64,000 nt of DNA from Liolophura sinensis (Eukaryota; Mollusca; Polyplacophora; Chitonida; Chitonidae). The translations under genes and the position numbers were made by a program. This document shows positions 1-10,477 of the stretch, in pieces. The notes beneath the pieces were generated by a model. That model saw only the letters and a list, made by a program, of their open reading frames with translations. It was not told the origin of the DNA and did no database searches. Numbering within the stretch: the first letter of the stretch is position 1; each line of letters starts with the position of its first letter. Location: NCBI RefSeq assembly GCF_032854445.1, contig NC_088297.1, forward strand, positions 11,926,163 to 11,990,162, given 5' to 3'.

Positions 1-365
1 GTGATTGGATTCGGAAAAATATATTTTCGGTAAGCTTCGTACTGTTTTTTTTTTTTTATATACAACGGAAGAAAGGGAGATAACCTAGTTACAAGAAACA
101 TACGTCGTCCGTAGGACACCGAAAAGCGAAGTATTTTGTCTGATGCAGTAAAACATACTAAATACTAGACCCTTCCACTGCCTAACATAAACCGAGTTTA
201 AACCCTGTAGTCTATTGTTCCTGGCTGCGGTTAAATTTTGTAGCCAGGACCCAAGTCGCAGTTATCATAATGAAACATAATTGGCAAATAAAAAGAATTC
301 ATATCTCCTGATGTAAATGCCTGTTCGTTTATTTTAATATTGCATTAGTCACCACGTTACGAAGT

Positions 366-616
366 ATTTATTTATTTACTTATTTGATTGGTGTTTTATG
401 CCATACTCAAGAATATTTCACTTATACGACGGCGGCCTTATGGTGGGCGGAAACCCGCACAGCCCGGGGGATCATCCGCAGGCTGCTGGCAGACCTTCCC
501 ACGTGCGAAGAGGAAGCCAGCATGAGCTGGACTTGAACTCATGGCGACCGCATTGGTGAGAGACGTCTGGGTCATTACGCTGCGCTAGCACGCTAACCAA
601 ATGAGCCACGAAGGCT
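366..616 (-). mobile_element. SINE-1 copy (tRNA-headed, TAAA tail)
   Basis: On the minus strand the tRNA-like head (gcctncgtggctca, ttagcgngctagcgcagcg, gagttcaagtcc) is near 616 and the conserved tail (cgtcgtataagtgaaatat, then accaatcaaataaata) is near 366. The same ~265-bp family occurs more than fifteen times in this window. Confidence 0.8.
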
Positions 617-639
617 ACCCGTATGTATCCTAGGCAGAA

Positions 640-765
640 CGTTGCGGATGGTCGTTGGTTATACCCCCCGGGCTATACCCACTTTTCTCCCACCATAATG
701 CCGGTCGCCGTCGTATAAGTGAAATATTGTGGAATGTAGTCTAAACCACCAACCAATATAAATAA
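640..765 (+). mobile_element. SINE-1 3' fragment
   Basis: Carries only the body and tail: tgcggatggtcgt, cccaccataatgc, and cgccgtcgtataagtgaaat. It lies immediately upstream of the first cysteine-module exon. Confidence 0.6.
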
Positions 766-787
766 TACACATTCGCCTGATTTGTAG

Positions 788-904
788 GTTGCTGGTATGG
801 AGACAAAAACCCTACCTGTCCGACCATCGACACATCCAGCTGCTACAACAACGAGGATCTCTGCTGCAAAACATGCCCTCAAAGAAGAAACAGTGAGACA
901 TCAG
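788..904 (+). CDS. Exon: cysteine module 1 (PLAC-like)
   Basis: An acceptor tttgtag precedes the exon and a donor gtttgt follows. The translation starts with two bases completing a codon, then reads CWYGDKNPTCPTID and continues to a CCKTC motif and a short polar linker. Six cysteines are present. It is 117 bp long and phase 1-1. It is the first module visible in the window; earlier ones may lie upstream. Confidence 0.65.
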
Positions 905-3900
905 GTTTGTGTATTTTCTGCTTGGTATATGCGTGCACAAGTAAGTCATAACCAGTAGACCATACTGGCGTAAAACATACACAAAGCCCCAATGATATGA
1001 CATACGTTGTACTTGTGCTTATTAAAACTTGTGCTTAATGATGGCTAATTAAATGTGATGACACTACAGCATTTTGAATCATTCTGGACCATTTTACATC
1101 AATGCATTATTCTTACCTAATTCCGTTTAGCCATTGTGTCAGGGCGCGTGTAATTTGTTACTATTTGAGCCTTTACACGATCAGCTAGAATAAAACCAAG
1201 AGGTAAACTGACAATAGGCCATATTTCGCCGGTCATATCTCAAGTACGACGTTAAACCCCAAGCATTCATACATACATTACGGCTATGTCTCGACATTTG
1301 CCAACTATCGTACTGTCGTCTCTGCTTTGATTTTACTCCCTCTACGGTATTATTTACATATTTAAATTTATAAATATGGACTACCATAAATAACCTAAAA
1401 TTTTGTCCTCGGAAGTGCACTTTGAGAGGCAATTAAATGTCAGAAAATATTATTTTTGGTGCTGATTTTTTAGTAGAATACCATCCCATGTTCCAAGGAA
1501 ACTCGAAACACCTGCCTAAAATGAATAGAACTCTCACAATCAGAAAAAAAATGGGCAAGTTAATCACGGACAAAATTTATGGTTCTTCGTGGTATTATGT
1601 TTAATTTATTGTTTAAGGCGATTCATCAAGTAAACTTATGTCATGGTGTTTTCTTCATGTTGGCTTTAGATTGTCCGTATGGAGATCAGAACACCGATGC
1701 CTGCCTCATCATCCAGAAGTACCAGTGTTATTCATCGCCTAACAATGTCACGTGCTGCCTGACTTGTGATAGGCTGAAAACCGGAAATCCAGGTGAGGTT
1801 CAAGATTCAGTATTGTTTGCGCATGCGTTATGTGTCTGTAATGAACATTAATATTTTCTCACGTGTTTAAGCTAAGTTTTCTTATGCTTAGGTCTTTTTT
1901 TATTAAGAAATCAACACCACTACTTTTTAAGTAATTTTTTTCCATCTTGATAATGTATGTTTTATACGCCACAGATATAAACACAAATAAATAAAAATCT
2001 CTTTAAATAAGAGCATATCGAAACACCGCGTAAATGTTGAAGTTGCTGAAACTAATCTGGGAATTTCTCCATCCAATGTAATTCGGGTCCACGCTGTAAA
2101 GTCGTATTGTTCATTTCAGCTGTTATTATACCAATTGTTGACATATATACATATATAAATCAGTTTACAAGGGGACTCTATTCCAAGGAATCATTTGCAA
2201 TAATGTGTATGTCAGGGATTGAGGCTGTTCTTGGATGTGAACCAGTTCTTTGACCATATGTCAAATCCTGGTAGCAGTGAAAACGTCTTGAATATGGCGT
2301 TAAACAACAATCAAATAAATAGGTAAATCAGTACACAAATACTAGTAAATAACCTGTTGTGGCTTGTTTTGCCTGTAGTTTGCGAGTGGGGAGATCGCGA
2401 CCCGGCCTGTGCTGCCATTCCTCGCCATTTGTGCTACTCAAATTACAATCAGTACATATGCTGCGAAACGTGCAAACCGGGAGGTGAGTTTTTAGTTAAT
2501 AATTTTCCTGTTAGATTATGTTATAAGCGTCTCCATCTGTGACTTCTGGGAAATTAATCATGTCGTTTTAGAAAACGACACAGCTATCAAGAAAACGAGC
2601 ATCACCTCTCAGCAAAACGAGCATCACCTCTCAGGAAAACGAGCATCGCATCTCAGGAAAACGATCATACCATCTCAGGACAACGACCATCGCCTCTCTG
2701 GAAAACGACAATCTATCAGGAAAACGACCGTCTGTCAGGAAAATGAGCATCTCCTCTCAGCATGCCCCCATAGGACATCGGGCCTTGTTGCGTATGACCA
2801 TTTGCCAACTATCACACTATCGTTGTTGCTTTGGTTTTATCTCCATGGTGCGATGTTTTATAAAGTATCTCACAAAAAACTAGCATTGCCTTCGATGAAA
2901 AAGAGACTTTTCTCTACATCTGTGCAAAGAAAAAAAAGGTGTCGTCTCTCATGACTGAGCTTCGGTTCTGATGAAAATTAAATCCTTTAAACTGAATACT
3001 GATCTTCCCACCGACAACGACTGAGTGAATTACGTAATCTGATTTATTCTTATTGCCGGAAGTTAACTATCTGTGTGCCTTTATGTCTGTCTTGTCTGTC
3101 CTCCTGTTTGCCAGAAACTTTGGCAGAAAAGTTGTATAGGGATTTGATGAATTAGTTTGGCCTTTGGCTGAGTACCAATTCATTAAAAGCGAAGAAAACA
3201 ATGAACTGAAGTATATATACTAAATGAAAGACCATTAGATCTGCTCGGAAAAACAGCTCCTGTTGACTTTATGTCGAATCGAGTGGTAAAAACGTCATGT
3301 GAGATCACTGGTCCTAATATGGCCAAAAAAGGCCACGGTGGAATCCAAAGTTTCAAATGCATCAATCGAACTACTTTTCTCGACATTGTTTAGTGATCTT
3401 TCATCCGACATGTACTTCATGTTAGTGTTCTTATTCTTCACAAGTTGACAAAAAGGACATACCGGTACATGCGGAGTGCTTTCCCTTTGTTTGTAGTTCG
3501 GTGAATTTCTAAATTTAGCTCAGACCTTTGGCTTTCTTAGTGCCTTCAGGTTAAATTTTAGCAAGTCGCATTATTTACAGCTTACAAAAAAAAAATCCAA
3601 ATTCGCCACCGGAGATCCACTGGATGTGTTATTTTATGCTTTTAACGATTCATTTTTATTTTTGGCAGATGACATTTTTTGTCCATTCGGTGATATGAAC
3701 GAGAATTGTTCCACGATCGAGCGTCGATTATGTTATAATAATAACGACACGTGCTGTAAGACGTGTGGAGACTGGAGAGACGATTCTCATCCGGGTAAGA
3801 CAAATAAATACTGTTATAGAAACTATCGTAAGCATGTAGTGTTTATTTATTTATTTATTTGTTTATTTATTTATTTGTTGCTTAACCCAATAATCAAGAA

Positions 3901-6900
3901 ATTTTCACTTGAGTCGCCAATCAGTTTCACGTGTGAAGAAACCGGGGTGCCTGGCATAAACAACCGACGTTCCTTTATGCATTATTTTTTGGCGTCAAAC
4001 ACCAATCAAATAAATAAATAAACCCACAGACATAATCCAGACGGCGTTATGCCTATTTTAACCTCGGGCCATACTTCAGCATTGTTTCTCAAATTTTGGA
4101 TGGATTTTTTCCTACAGGTTGCGAATTTGGAGACAGAGCTCCAGCTGACAACTGTATTCACGTCGTCACCAACCGACATGACTGTTACAACACCAGCGTG
4201 AAGGCAGCCTGTTGCGCCACATGCAACACTCTAAGTAACCCTTCTCAGCCAGGTGAGCAGGCAGACCTTCTCACTTACGACCGGAGAGGAAGCTAGCGTA
4301 AACTTTACTTGAACTCACAGCGACCGCATTGTTGGGAGGCTGCTGGGTCATTGCGCCGCGCTGGCACGCCCTACAACCTCGGCCACATAGGCGAATTGCA
4401 GTTAAACTGCAAAACTGATATATTTTACTCTCATTTCCAATAATATAAGCGTCATGTCCGACATTCGTATACCACTCGTAGTCCGTGAAGGGTGGTCCAA
4501 GTCGATAATCGCAAGATCCATTTCCAAAACAAAGTTTAATACTAGCTCCCAAAGACAAAGGTTTGTAAGAAATTATACAAATAGGAAATAAAGCCGGTAA
4601 GAGAGAAGCGGTCATCAGTTTTCAATGATGCCGGGCAGACAGTTGATATTCCAGGCATGAAATCTATTTTAAACTTCAAATTCATAGTCCATGAATGAGT
4701 TCCAGGTCAAATTATAATTGCAGAAGGTATCTCAGTCGCGCTTTGTTTGCAATTGTTCATAAAGGCATCATGCAGATGCAATAAGCATGGCTGCCTTTAC
4801 GGCCCCTAGCCCCGGGCTAAGTGGTATTAGATACAGTTCGAATTTCACGTGCGCGATTTATCGCATAACCATAAACTCTTTTTGAAACTTATTTTAATAA
4901 TTTTTATTTTGGTATTATAAATATAGTTACGTGATATATTTCAGTTTTGGCGGTGTTCCTTTTTTTTAAGACTGTGAATACGGGGACAGAGTGGAAGGCT
5001 GCACTGCATTTCACTGCGAGATCTCGGATTTAACGAGACGAAGGTGTTGTGAGACATGCTGGAATTTTACTCCTAAAACAACTACAAAAATAACGACTAC
5101 AACAACGCGGGCAACAACATCAAAAAGGACTACAACTACAACAACAACAACGACAACAACAACCCCGATACCAACAACAAAAATAGCAAAAACAACGACG
5201 CTGACGACGAAGGCCACAACATCAAAGCCACAGCCCAAAACAACAAAACTGGAGCCAACAACAACCACGCAAAGGCCAACAATGAAGACAACAGCGACAA
5301 CTCTAAAAACAACAATAAAATCAACAACGACCTCGACAACAAAAAGAACAACAGCAACTCCTCAGCTGACAACGAAGCAAACAAATCCAACCATAAGAAC
5401 AACATCGACTCCAAAAATCACGACAACAAGATCAGTGCCGTCAGTAAAAGTACTGACAACAACACCCAAATCCACGGCGAAAAGTTCAGTAACGTCGCTG
5501 AAGCCGATAACAAAAATAACATCCGGAGCATCCCCGCAGGCCACAACAAACCGGCCATCATCAACACCACCGACATCCCAGCAAACAGGCTTTAAAACTG
5601 GTAAGACCGTTTGTTTGCAGTAGACACGTTAATTTTTTTTAAAAACCATTCCTCAAGTACACCGGCCCGGCTAGTACAGTTGGTAGACCGTCCGCATTGG
5701 GAGCGGTAGATTCAGGGTCAATCCTGGGTCGAGTCACACCTAAGATTTTAAAAGGGGGGAAGTTGTAACTTCCTCTCGTGGCGTTCGGCATGAAGGGGAT
5801 AGTGCAACGACTGGTTGACCCGTATTAGTATAATGGCTCGGGCTAGGCGCCTTACTTTCCTTCGGTAAGTTCTTTCAGTGAAGCAGCACTAGAAAAAAGA
5901 GCGCTGGAGATCTGTCCTGTAACAAGGAGGCACATTGCATGCACTCTAAAGATTCCTTCGTCGTCATATGATTGAAAAAGTACGACGTTAAGCCCCAATC
6001 CCTCAGTCACTCACGCCTCAAGAATATTTCAATTTTACTATGGTGGTGATTATTATGTGTGGAGGAAACCGAAGTGCCCGTTGAAAACAACCGATGTTTT
6101 GGTACTCTACTGATGAAATATTATGTATAAATCGTTAAATATCCGGTAGTATGCGGGGAGTTCTGGCAGCAACCTGCAGATGGTCATGGGTTTTCCCAGA
6201 GCTCTGCCTGGCTTCCTCTCAGTATAATGCTGACCGTCATCGTATAAGAGGAATATTGTTGTGTAGGGAGTAAAACGCCAGTCAAATAAATAACTAATTC
6301 TACCCTGCTGTTAGTTGTGGGTCGTGTGGAAATGTACATATTAAATAGATAGAGGATATTGTACAGTGAAGGTTGAATACCGTAAATGTTGTTCGAATGA
6401 GAGGTGGAAAATTCTACCTTTCACGAGAACAATATTTATGGTATTCAACCTTCACTGTGCAATATTCTATTTATTATTGATATCCTGACATTTTCTCTAC
6501 ATGTATATAAATGCGTATCAGTTTATCTGTTGCATCAGTGAAAAAATAAGCATCTTCGTCGTATTTCTGATTCTATTCATACGCGCTGCAATTTCGTTCA
6601 CGTCCGCGGTCACAAAATCTTTTTACAGTTTTAAACGCTGTCTTTAAGTAATTATACATTCTACAAAGGTGCTTAATGCTCATGCAATATAGGTATTTAC
6701 GTAAATTAAGCACATAAAAAATTTAAATTGTTTTTTGGAGAACTATATATTGCGCGGAAGTGCACGGCCTTGTGATGCGGTCCACGAAGGGTCAACATCT
6801 CCAGCAGTGTAATAGCAAAATGTAATAACAAAAGTGATATCTAACTAGTGAAGATATTATTTTTATCAGTGAAGGAAATATTGTGATTTTACTGATGTAT

Positions 6901-9883
6901 AAATAATAAAGATGACCTTTCAACAACATCAAGTGTGCCACACAACCACACCGGCCGGTACGAGTAATATGATTTCATACTGTTGACAAATAGAAGAACT
7001 TGAGTTTGTTTACTTTGTTTGTTAGATTGAGTTGTATACTTCAGTTTCTTAGATTTGTTTTATAATTTATATAAAGGTGATCTATCCGAATTTCCTTCAG
7101 TGATAAAAGTGCTATTTCGCACAGTTTACAGATATGGCTTTTGTTTTTACATTTGTGATATTTTACACCTAGACGTCACGTCGTGAAAAAAGAAACATTT
7201 GTTTAAATCTGAACTCAGCGGTATGACGTCATAATACATGTGCTATAAACTTTTACATTCCTGCGTCATAGAACAATGACACACGACATCATACATACAC
7301 AGCTTTGAAATATCTAGGTCAGGTGCAATTCCTTTCGTTGACTTGTCTAAAATAAGCCACCTCTGTGGAGGGAGGCAAAAAGAATGACAATATGAAATAT
7401 GTCATTTCTGCACGATTTTCTTCGTTGGTGGGAAGGGGGGGGGGCGGTTAGAATAGACTTTCACACCTTCCTCTTGGTCTTTGTTGTGTAACCTGATATC
7501 GCTGAACCTCGGTACGAAACAAGGTTCAGCGGTATCGGGTTACACAACAAACACCGCTGCGGCGGTGTTAAACCTTTAAATATAAAACGTAGAAGGTATA
7601 CTGTCGGGACTGAGGGGTAAACTGTGTAGTAACAAAGATTTTGGGATACTTAGGGTAAATGAAAAGTTAAACAAAGACCTAAGCTATTCACTTGAAGTAC
7701 ACGTGTCGCGCTTACTCATTTCAGTAACAGAATACACGGGTTTCCGGACCACATCGGCAGTGCTGCAGTCCATTTTTTATGCTGCATAATACAAGTTGTA
7801 TTGTACATGTTGCATGTTGTATTCTGCATGTTGCATTATGCCGCGTGCTTCATGTTTATGCTTCATGTTTGGAGCTGCATATTGTATTCTGAATGTTACA
7901 TCTTGCATGTTGTATGATGCATGTTGTATGCTGAATGTTACATGTTGCATGTTGTATGATGCATGTTGTATGCTGAATGTTGTATGCTGAATGTTACATG
8001 TTGCATGTTGTATGCTGTGTGCTGTGTGCTGTATGCTGAATGTTACATGTTGCATGTTGTATGCTGTGTGCTGTATGCTGAATCTTACCTGTTGCATGTT
8101 GTATGCTGTATGCTGCATGTTGCACATACCTCATTAAAAGCAACCGAGTATCTAGTTCCTGACAATTTATTTTGGTGAGTCACAATTTCTCTACAAATAT
8201 TTATTTAACTGTATGCTGTGTGCTGTATGCTGAATGTTACATGTTGCATGTTACATGCTGTGTGCTGCATGTTGTATGTTACATGTTGCATTTTGTATGC
8301 TGCATGCATGTTACATGTATGCTGGGTGTTGTATTGTGAATGTTACATGTTGCATGTTGTATGCTGTATGCTGAAAGTAATTGGTGTCAGAAACAATCAG
8401 TGCATTGTGCCATATATATTTTAAAATGGGCCGATAGCTTCACAGAGTTAGACTAGTGCTTTATACACATGGATTATTTTTAGTTTTATATCTTTATGGA
8501 ATCGTGGCACATGTATTTTATTTATTTCATACTTGACGAACATTTATATTTCCTGCAGAATATGCTATTGGAGCTGGCGTTGGCGCTGTCGTCCTGGCAG
8601 GAGTTGTCGCCCTTGTTACATGTATCGCCTGTAGGAGAAAGAAAGCTAAAACACAACGTGACCGGAAGGTACAGTATGATGATCTCATTTTTGTGAAGAT
8701 GCCATCCACGGCACCCCATCCCACGCTCACCCCCCTTGTCATTCTGACATGCGGGTATTTCGTACAAAATGTTATTGCTTATTAGCTGAAATGGGTCCGC
8801 TGGTACCATTTCTGATTATTCAAGTCGCTTGCTTGCCCCAGTCAATCGTACAGGAGTCAGGCCCCTATCAGATATAAGACCCCTGACTGTAACTTTGTAC
8901 ATCCTGTGGTACTTTTTGTTTTTCAGGCTTCAGATGCCTTCCATTCGTTACCACAAATAATCACTGTAAGTATTGCGTACTATAAATAAGCAAAGTAACT
9001 CCGAGGAATTTCCTTTTTGAAGATCTCAATATTTTCGACTTCAATGAAGACGTACTCAGGAGAATTGTGACAAGTAAAGAACGTTTTAGCTATATATACA
9101 TGTAGTAAGTTGTATTGACGTATACGTTGCACTCTTACTATAACAACACAATAAATGTATATTACCAGGCTCATCTTTTTGTTAGTTGATAATGTTTTCT
9201 GGGAGTTCAATTCCTACCTTGAACAGAGACTTTAAAGACTCACCCATTCTCATTGTTTCTGGGGCCTTGGTGACAATAAACGATGAACGACGCTTGTTAG
9301 GCTATTTGCCCAGTCGAACGTTCGTTTGTAAGCCCAGAACTTGTCTTTAGCCAATATGACGTGTGTAGATGTAAGTCACAAACTACAGAAAATGTCGGAA
9401 TCTGCGATAGCTGTCCAATGGATTATGCTCCATTTAAGGACGTGCTTAGCGTCTGTGGAAAAAAACATTTTCTTGCTGTAGCTAATGGCTTTTGCGTTCG
9501 TGTGTTTACAAACTCTGGGGCTGTATCAGGGCTTTTTTTCACAAGGATATATAAGAAACGTCTGTGTATCATAAGTGTTTATATGTTAATTCTTTTTTTA
9601 ATAATAATTGCTGTTTGTTTGAATTTTATGTTTATCCCTTTTTTTGCAGGAACACGACGGGGCTAACATTAAAATCCACGGACTGTCTCCTGATACTTAC
9701 AAGGAATTGGGGATTCAAGGTCGTGTCAACATCACCCCAAGACCTTCCCCAAGACATTCCCCAAGACCTTCTCCCGGAATTTCCCCTACAAGTTCCCCAA
9801 GACCTTCACCAAAAAGTTCCCCAGGAATTCTTCCAAATAGAGCACACGGTGGGAACGTTTGCTCACGATTCACCGTATGTTAA
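788..9883 (+). CDS. Single-pass membrane protein with six PLAC-like cysteine modules, mucin-like stalk and Ser/Pro tail (gene span, 5' incomplete)
   Basis: Nine exons can be chained without a frame conflict: 788-904, 1670-1792, 2379-2483, 3669-3794, 4118-4252, 4971-5600, 8559-8668, 8927-8965 and 9650-9883. Together they give 538 residues plus a stop. The first five exons, and the start of the sixth, each encode one six-cysteine module of the form C-x-(Y/F/W)-G-D...C...C-Y...CC-x-x-C. This spacing resembles the PLAC domain of extracellular-matrix and ADAMTS-like proteins. All module exons are phase 1-1, as expected for shuffled extracellular domains. A stalk of about 170 residues rich in Thr and Lys follows, then one hydrophobic segment with a basic stop-transfer sequence, then a Pro/Ser-rich cytoplasmic tail. 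The architecture implies a type I surface protein. No signal peptide or start codon was found, so further exons probably lie upstream. The family is not recognised; the PLAC assignment is by cysteine pattern only. Confidence 0.7.
1216..1275 (+). mobile_element. SINE-2 3' remnant
   Basis: The phrase aagtacgacgttaaacccca with a CATA-type tail is the 3' end of a second SINE family found in fuller form at 5660-6000, 56,268-56,615 and 60,484-60,810. Confidence 0.45.
1670..1792 (+). CDS. Exon: cysteine module 2 (PLAC-like)
   Basis: Bounded by ggctttag and gtgagg. The translation contains CPYGDQNTDACLIIQ, then a CY, then CCLTC, the same six-cysteine spacing as module 1. It is 123 bp long and phase 1-1. 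There is an N-x-T sequon just before the CC pair. Confidence 0.7.
2379..2483 (+). CDS. Exon: cysteine module 3 (PLAC-like)
   Basis: Bounded by gcctgtag and gtgagt. It encodes CEWGDRDPACAAIPRHLCY and then CCETC. It is 105 bp, phase 1-1, and the shortest of the modules, with almost no linker after the last cysteine. Confidence 0.7.
2570..2765. repeat. Minisatellite of ~24-bp units
   Basis: About eight degenerate copies built on aaaacgagcatcacctctcag, in the intron after module 3. Not related to the adjacent exon sequence. Confidence 0.75.
3669..3794 (+). CDS. Exon: cysteine module 4 (PLAC-like)
   Basis: Bounded by tttggcag and gtaaga. It encodes CPFGDMNENCSTIERRLCY, then CCKTC and an acidic linker. 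It is 126 bp and phase 1-1. An N-x-T sequon lies just before the CC pair. Confidence 0.7.
4118..4252 (+). CDS. Exon: cysteine module 5 (PLAC-like)
   Basis: Bounded by cctacag and gtgagc. It encodes CEFGDRAPADNC, then CYNTS, then CCATC and a Ser/Pro linker. It is 135 bp and phase 1-1. A SINE fragment begins about 4-8 bases after the exon end, so the donor site sits directly beside mobile-element sequence. Confidence 0.7.
4257..4391 (-). mobile_element. SINE-1 head fragment abutting a splice donor
   Basis: Minus-strand SINE-1 head and body (cagacctt..., ggagaggaagc, tgaactcacagcgaccgc, cattgcgccgcgctggcacg). It begins 4-8 bases after the donor of module 5, so the donor consensus survived the insertion. 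Confidence 0.65.
4420..4830. repeat. Dispersed repeat family R1
   Basis: Shares long blocks with 36,096-36,290 (ataagcgtcatgtccgac, agtcgataatcgcaagatcc, agagaagcggtcatcagttt) and, more diverged, with 29,400-29,760 (gataattgcgagac, agagagaagc, gctttgattgcaactgttcatgaa). Non-coding; class not recognised. Confidence 0.65.
4971..5600 (+). CDS. Exon: cysteine module 6 fused to Thr-rich mucin-like stalk
   Basis: Follows a long T-tract acceptor ending in ttaag and ends at gtaaga. The first ~35 residues form a shortened six-cysteine module (CEYGDRVEGC ... CCETC). The next ~170 residues are mainly Thr, with Lys, Pro, Ser and Ala, encoded by ACA/ACN runs. This is a typical O-glycosylated stalk composition. 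It is 630 bp and phase 1-1. The opposite strand is also open over much of this stretch, but only because of the low-complexity composition. Confidence 0.75.
5660..6000 (+). mobile_element. SINE-2 copy (tRNA-headed)
   Basis: The head resembles a tRNA: ggctagtacagttggtaga acts as an A-box-like element and gggtcaatcctgggtcgag as a B-box-like element. The body runs to aaaagtacgacgttaagccc. A close reverse-strand copy lies at 60,484-60,810, with the same gaagttgtaac and ttcggcatgaagg blocks. Confidence 0.7.
6160..6296 (+). mobile_element. SINE-1 3' fragment
   Basis: Body and tail only: tggcagcaacctgcagatgg, agctctgcctgg, taatgctgaccgtcatcgta, and a caaataaataa tail. Confidence 0.6.
6341..6476. 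repeat. Foldback (imperfect hairpin), ~55-65-bp arms
   Basis: The left arm contains acagtgaaggttgaatacc. The right arm contains its reverse complement, ggtattcaaccttcactgt, and pairing extends outward to an aatag/ctatt end. The short central spacer suggests a MITE-like foldback element. Confidence 0.75.
7481..7550. repeat. Hairpin with 31-bp arms and 8-bp loop
   Basis: Left arm at 7481-7511 (ttgttgtgtaacctgatatc...) pairs with 7520-7550 (...gatatc-like, then gggttacacaacaa) with only a few mismatches, around the loop gtacgaaa. A smaller GC-rich palindrome, acaccgctgcggcggtgt, follows immediately. Confidence 0.85.
7780..8375. repeat. TGTTGCATG/TGTATGCTG minisatellite in two blocks
   Basis: Composed of short variants such as tgttgcatgttgtatgctg and gaatgttaca, from about 7780-8120 and again 8212-8375, split by ~90 bp of unique sequence. 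The short open frames on both strands here are repeat artefacts. Confidence 0.8.
8559..8668 (+). CDS. Exon: transmembrane segment
   Basis: The acceptor tcctgcag precedes two bases that complete a Glu codon with the phase-1 donor at 5600. The segment YAIGAGVGAVVLAGVV continues hydrophobic to a CIAC motif, then RRKK, a stop-transfer signal. It ends phase 0 at a gtacag donor. If that donor is not used, the frame continues for about 39 codons to a TAG near 8785, giving an alternative short tail. Confidence 0.7.
8927..8965 (+). CDS. Exon: short cytoplasmic-tail exon
   Basis: A 39-bp phase 0-0 exon between tttttcag and gtaagt, encoding ASDAFHSLPQIIT. It was chosen because both splice sites are strong and the phase matches both neighbours. 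Its small size keeps confidence moderate. Confidence 0.5.
9650..9883 (+). CDS. Terminal exon: Ser/Pro-rich cytoplasmic tail
   Basis: The acceptor tttttgcag is preceded by a strong pyrimidine tract. The phase-0 reading starts EHDGANIKIHGLSPDTYK, passes through a PRPSPRHSPRPSP-type repeat and stops at 9881-9883. Protein-like sequence continues beyond this stop in the two other frames: HDSPYVNQRNLETS in one, then GYKYDPGSKDNAYRN in the next, ending with a stop at 10036-10038. The ancestral tail may therefore have been longer and since been disrupted, or the assembly may contain indels. Confidence 0.6.
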   Translation, partial: EHDGANIKIHGLSPDTYKELGIQGRVNITPRPSPRHSPRPSPGISPTSSPRPSPKSSPGILPNRAHGGNVCSRFTVC

Positions 9884-10124
9884 TCAAAGGAATTTAGAAA
9901 CGTCAGCTGCACGCTCTTGTTAATGGGAACGCGTATGACATCAAAGGTTACAAGTACGATCCTGGCAGCAAAGACAACGCCTACCGCAACACAGGCCACT
10001 CCTATGACAACCGAGGCCACGCCCATCCAACTAATTAACGGCTTTCTTCAAGTTCCGGACAGGCCATTCTGATTGGACAAAATTCCGCAAAGATTTAATT
10101 TTATACTAAGTGCGCTTTATATTT

Positions 10125-10210
10125 CTACAGCATACGTTTCCATGGTAGTTAAGGGCAAACTTAGCTAAGTGAGCTTCATGAAACCGGCTCCAGCTCCACT
10201 TGATTTATAA
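10125..10210 (+). repeat. Dispersed repeat shared with 55,777-55,865
   Basis: Both places read acatacgt, catggta-ttaagggc, tttagctaagtg, and tgaaacc-ggtccag with small differences. Unclassified interspersed repeat. Confidence 0.5.
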
Positions 10211-10471
10211 TCTTAGTATACTATAGTCTGGAATCTAACATGTTCATCACTTCCACGTACCTCAGCCTCATGACGAAAGTAACTAACTAAATTTGTACCG
10301 GTATGTATTGTTAGAGTAGCTTATTTTTGTATTTATTTTTCTTATTACTCCCTTGCACTTTTTTTTTTTCTTTAGGCCTCCTGCCACATTATCCCCTCTT
10401 GTAGTGCATATTTCAAGGAGCCACGTTCACCTTTACGCCAATACAACTAGATCCACTAGTATACTCTTGTG

Positions 10472-10477
10472 AATAAA
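10472..10477 (+). terminator. Possible polyadenylation signal of the membrane-protein gene
   Basis: An AATAAA hexamer about 590 bases after the first tail stop and 430 bases after the last candidate stop. It is the first clear AATAAA found downstream. Cleavage-site evidence is lacking. Confidence 0.35.

Larger units (their letters stand above)
5601..8558. other. Large intron of the membrane-protein gene
   Basis: No coding exon was recognised between the Thr-rich exon and the TM exon, whose phases match directly. The interval holds SINE copies, two foldback structures and a TGTTGCATG-type minisatellite, listed separately. The remainder (about 6480-7430) is AT-rich single-copy sequence without visible features. 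Confidence 0.6.

Noticed and set aside
5011-5544. Minus-strand hydrophobic frames opposite the Thr-rich exon
   Set aside because: Val/Leu-rich frames are the expected complement of ACA/ACN-rich coding sequence.
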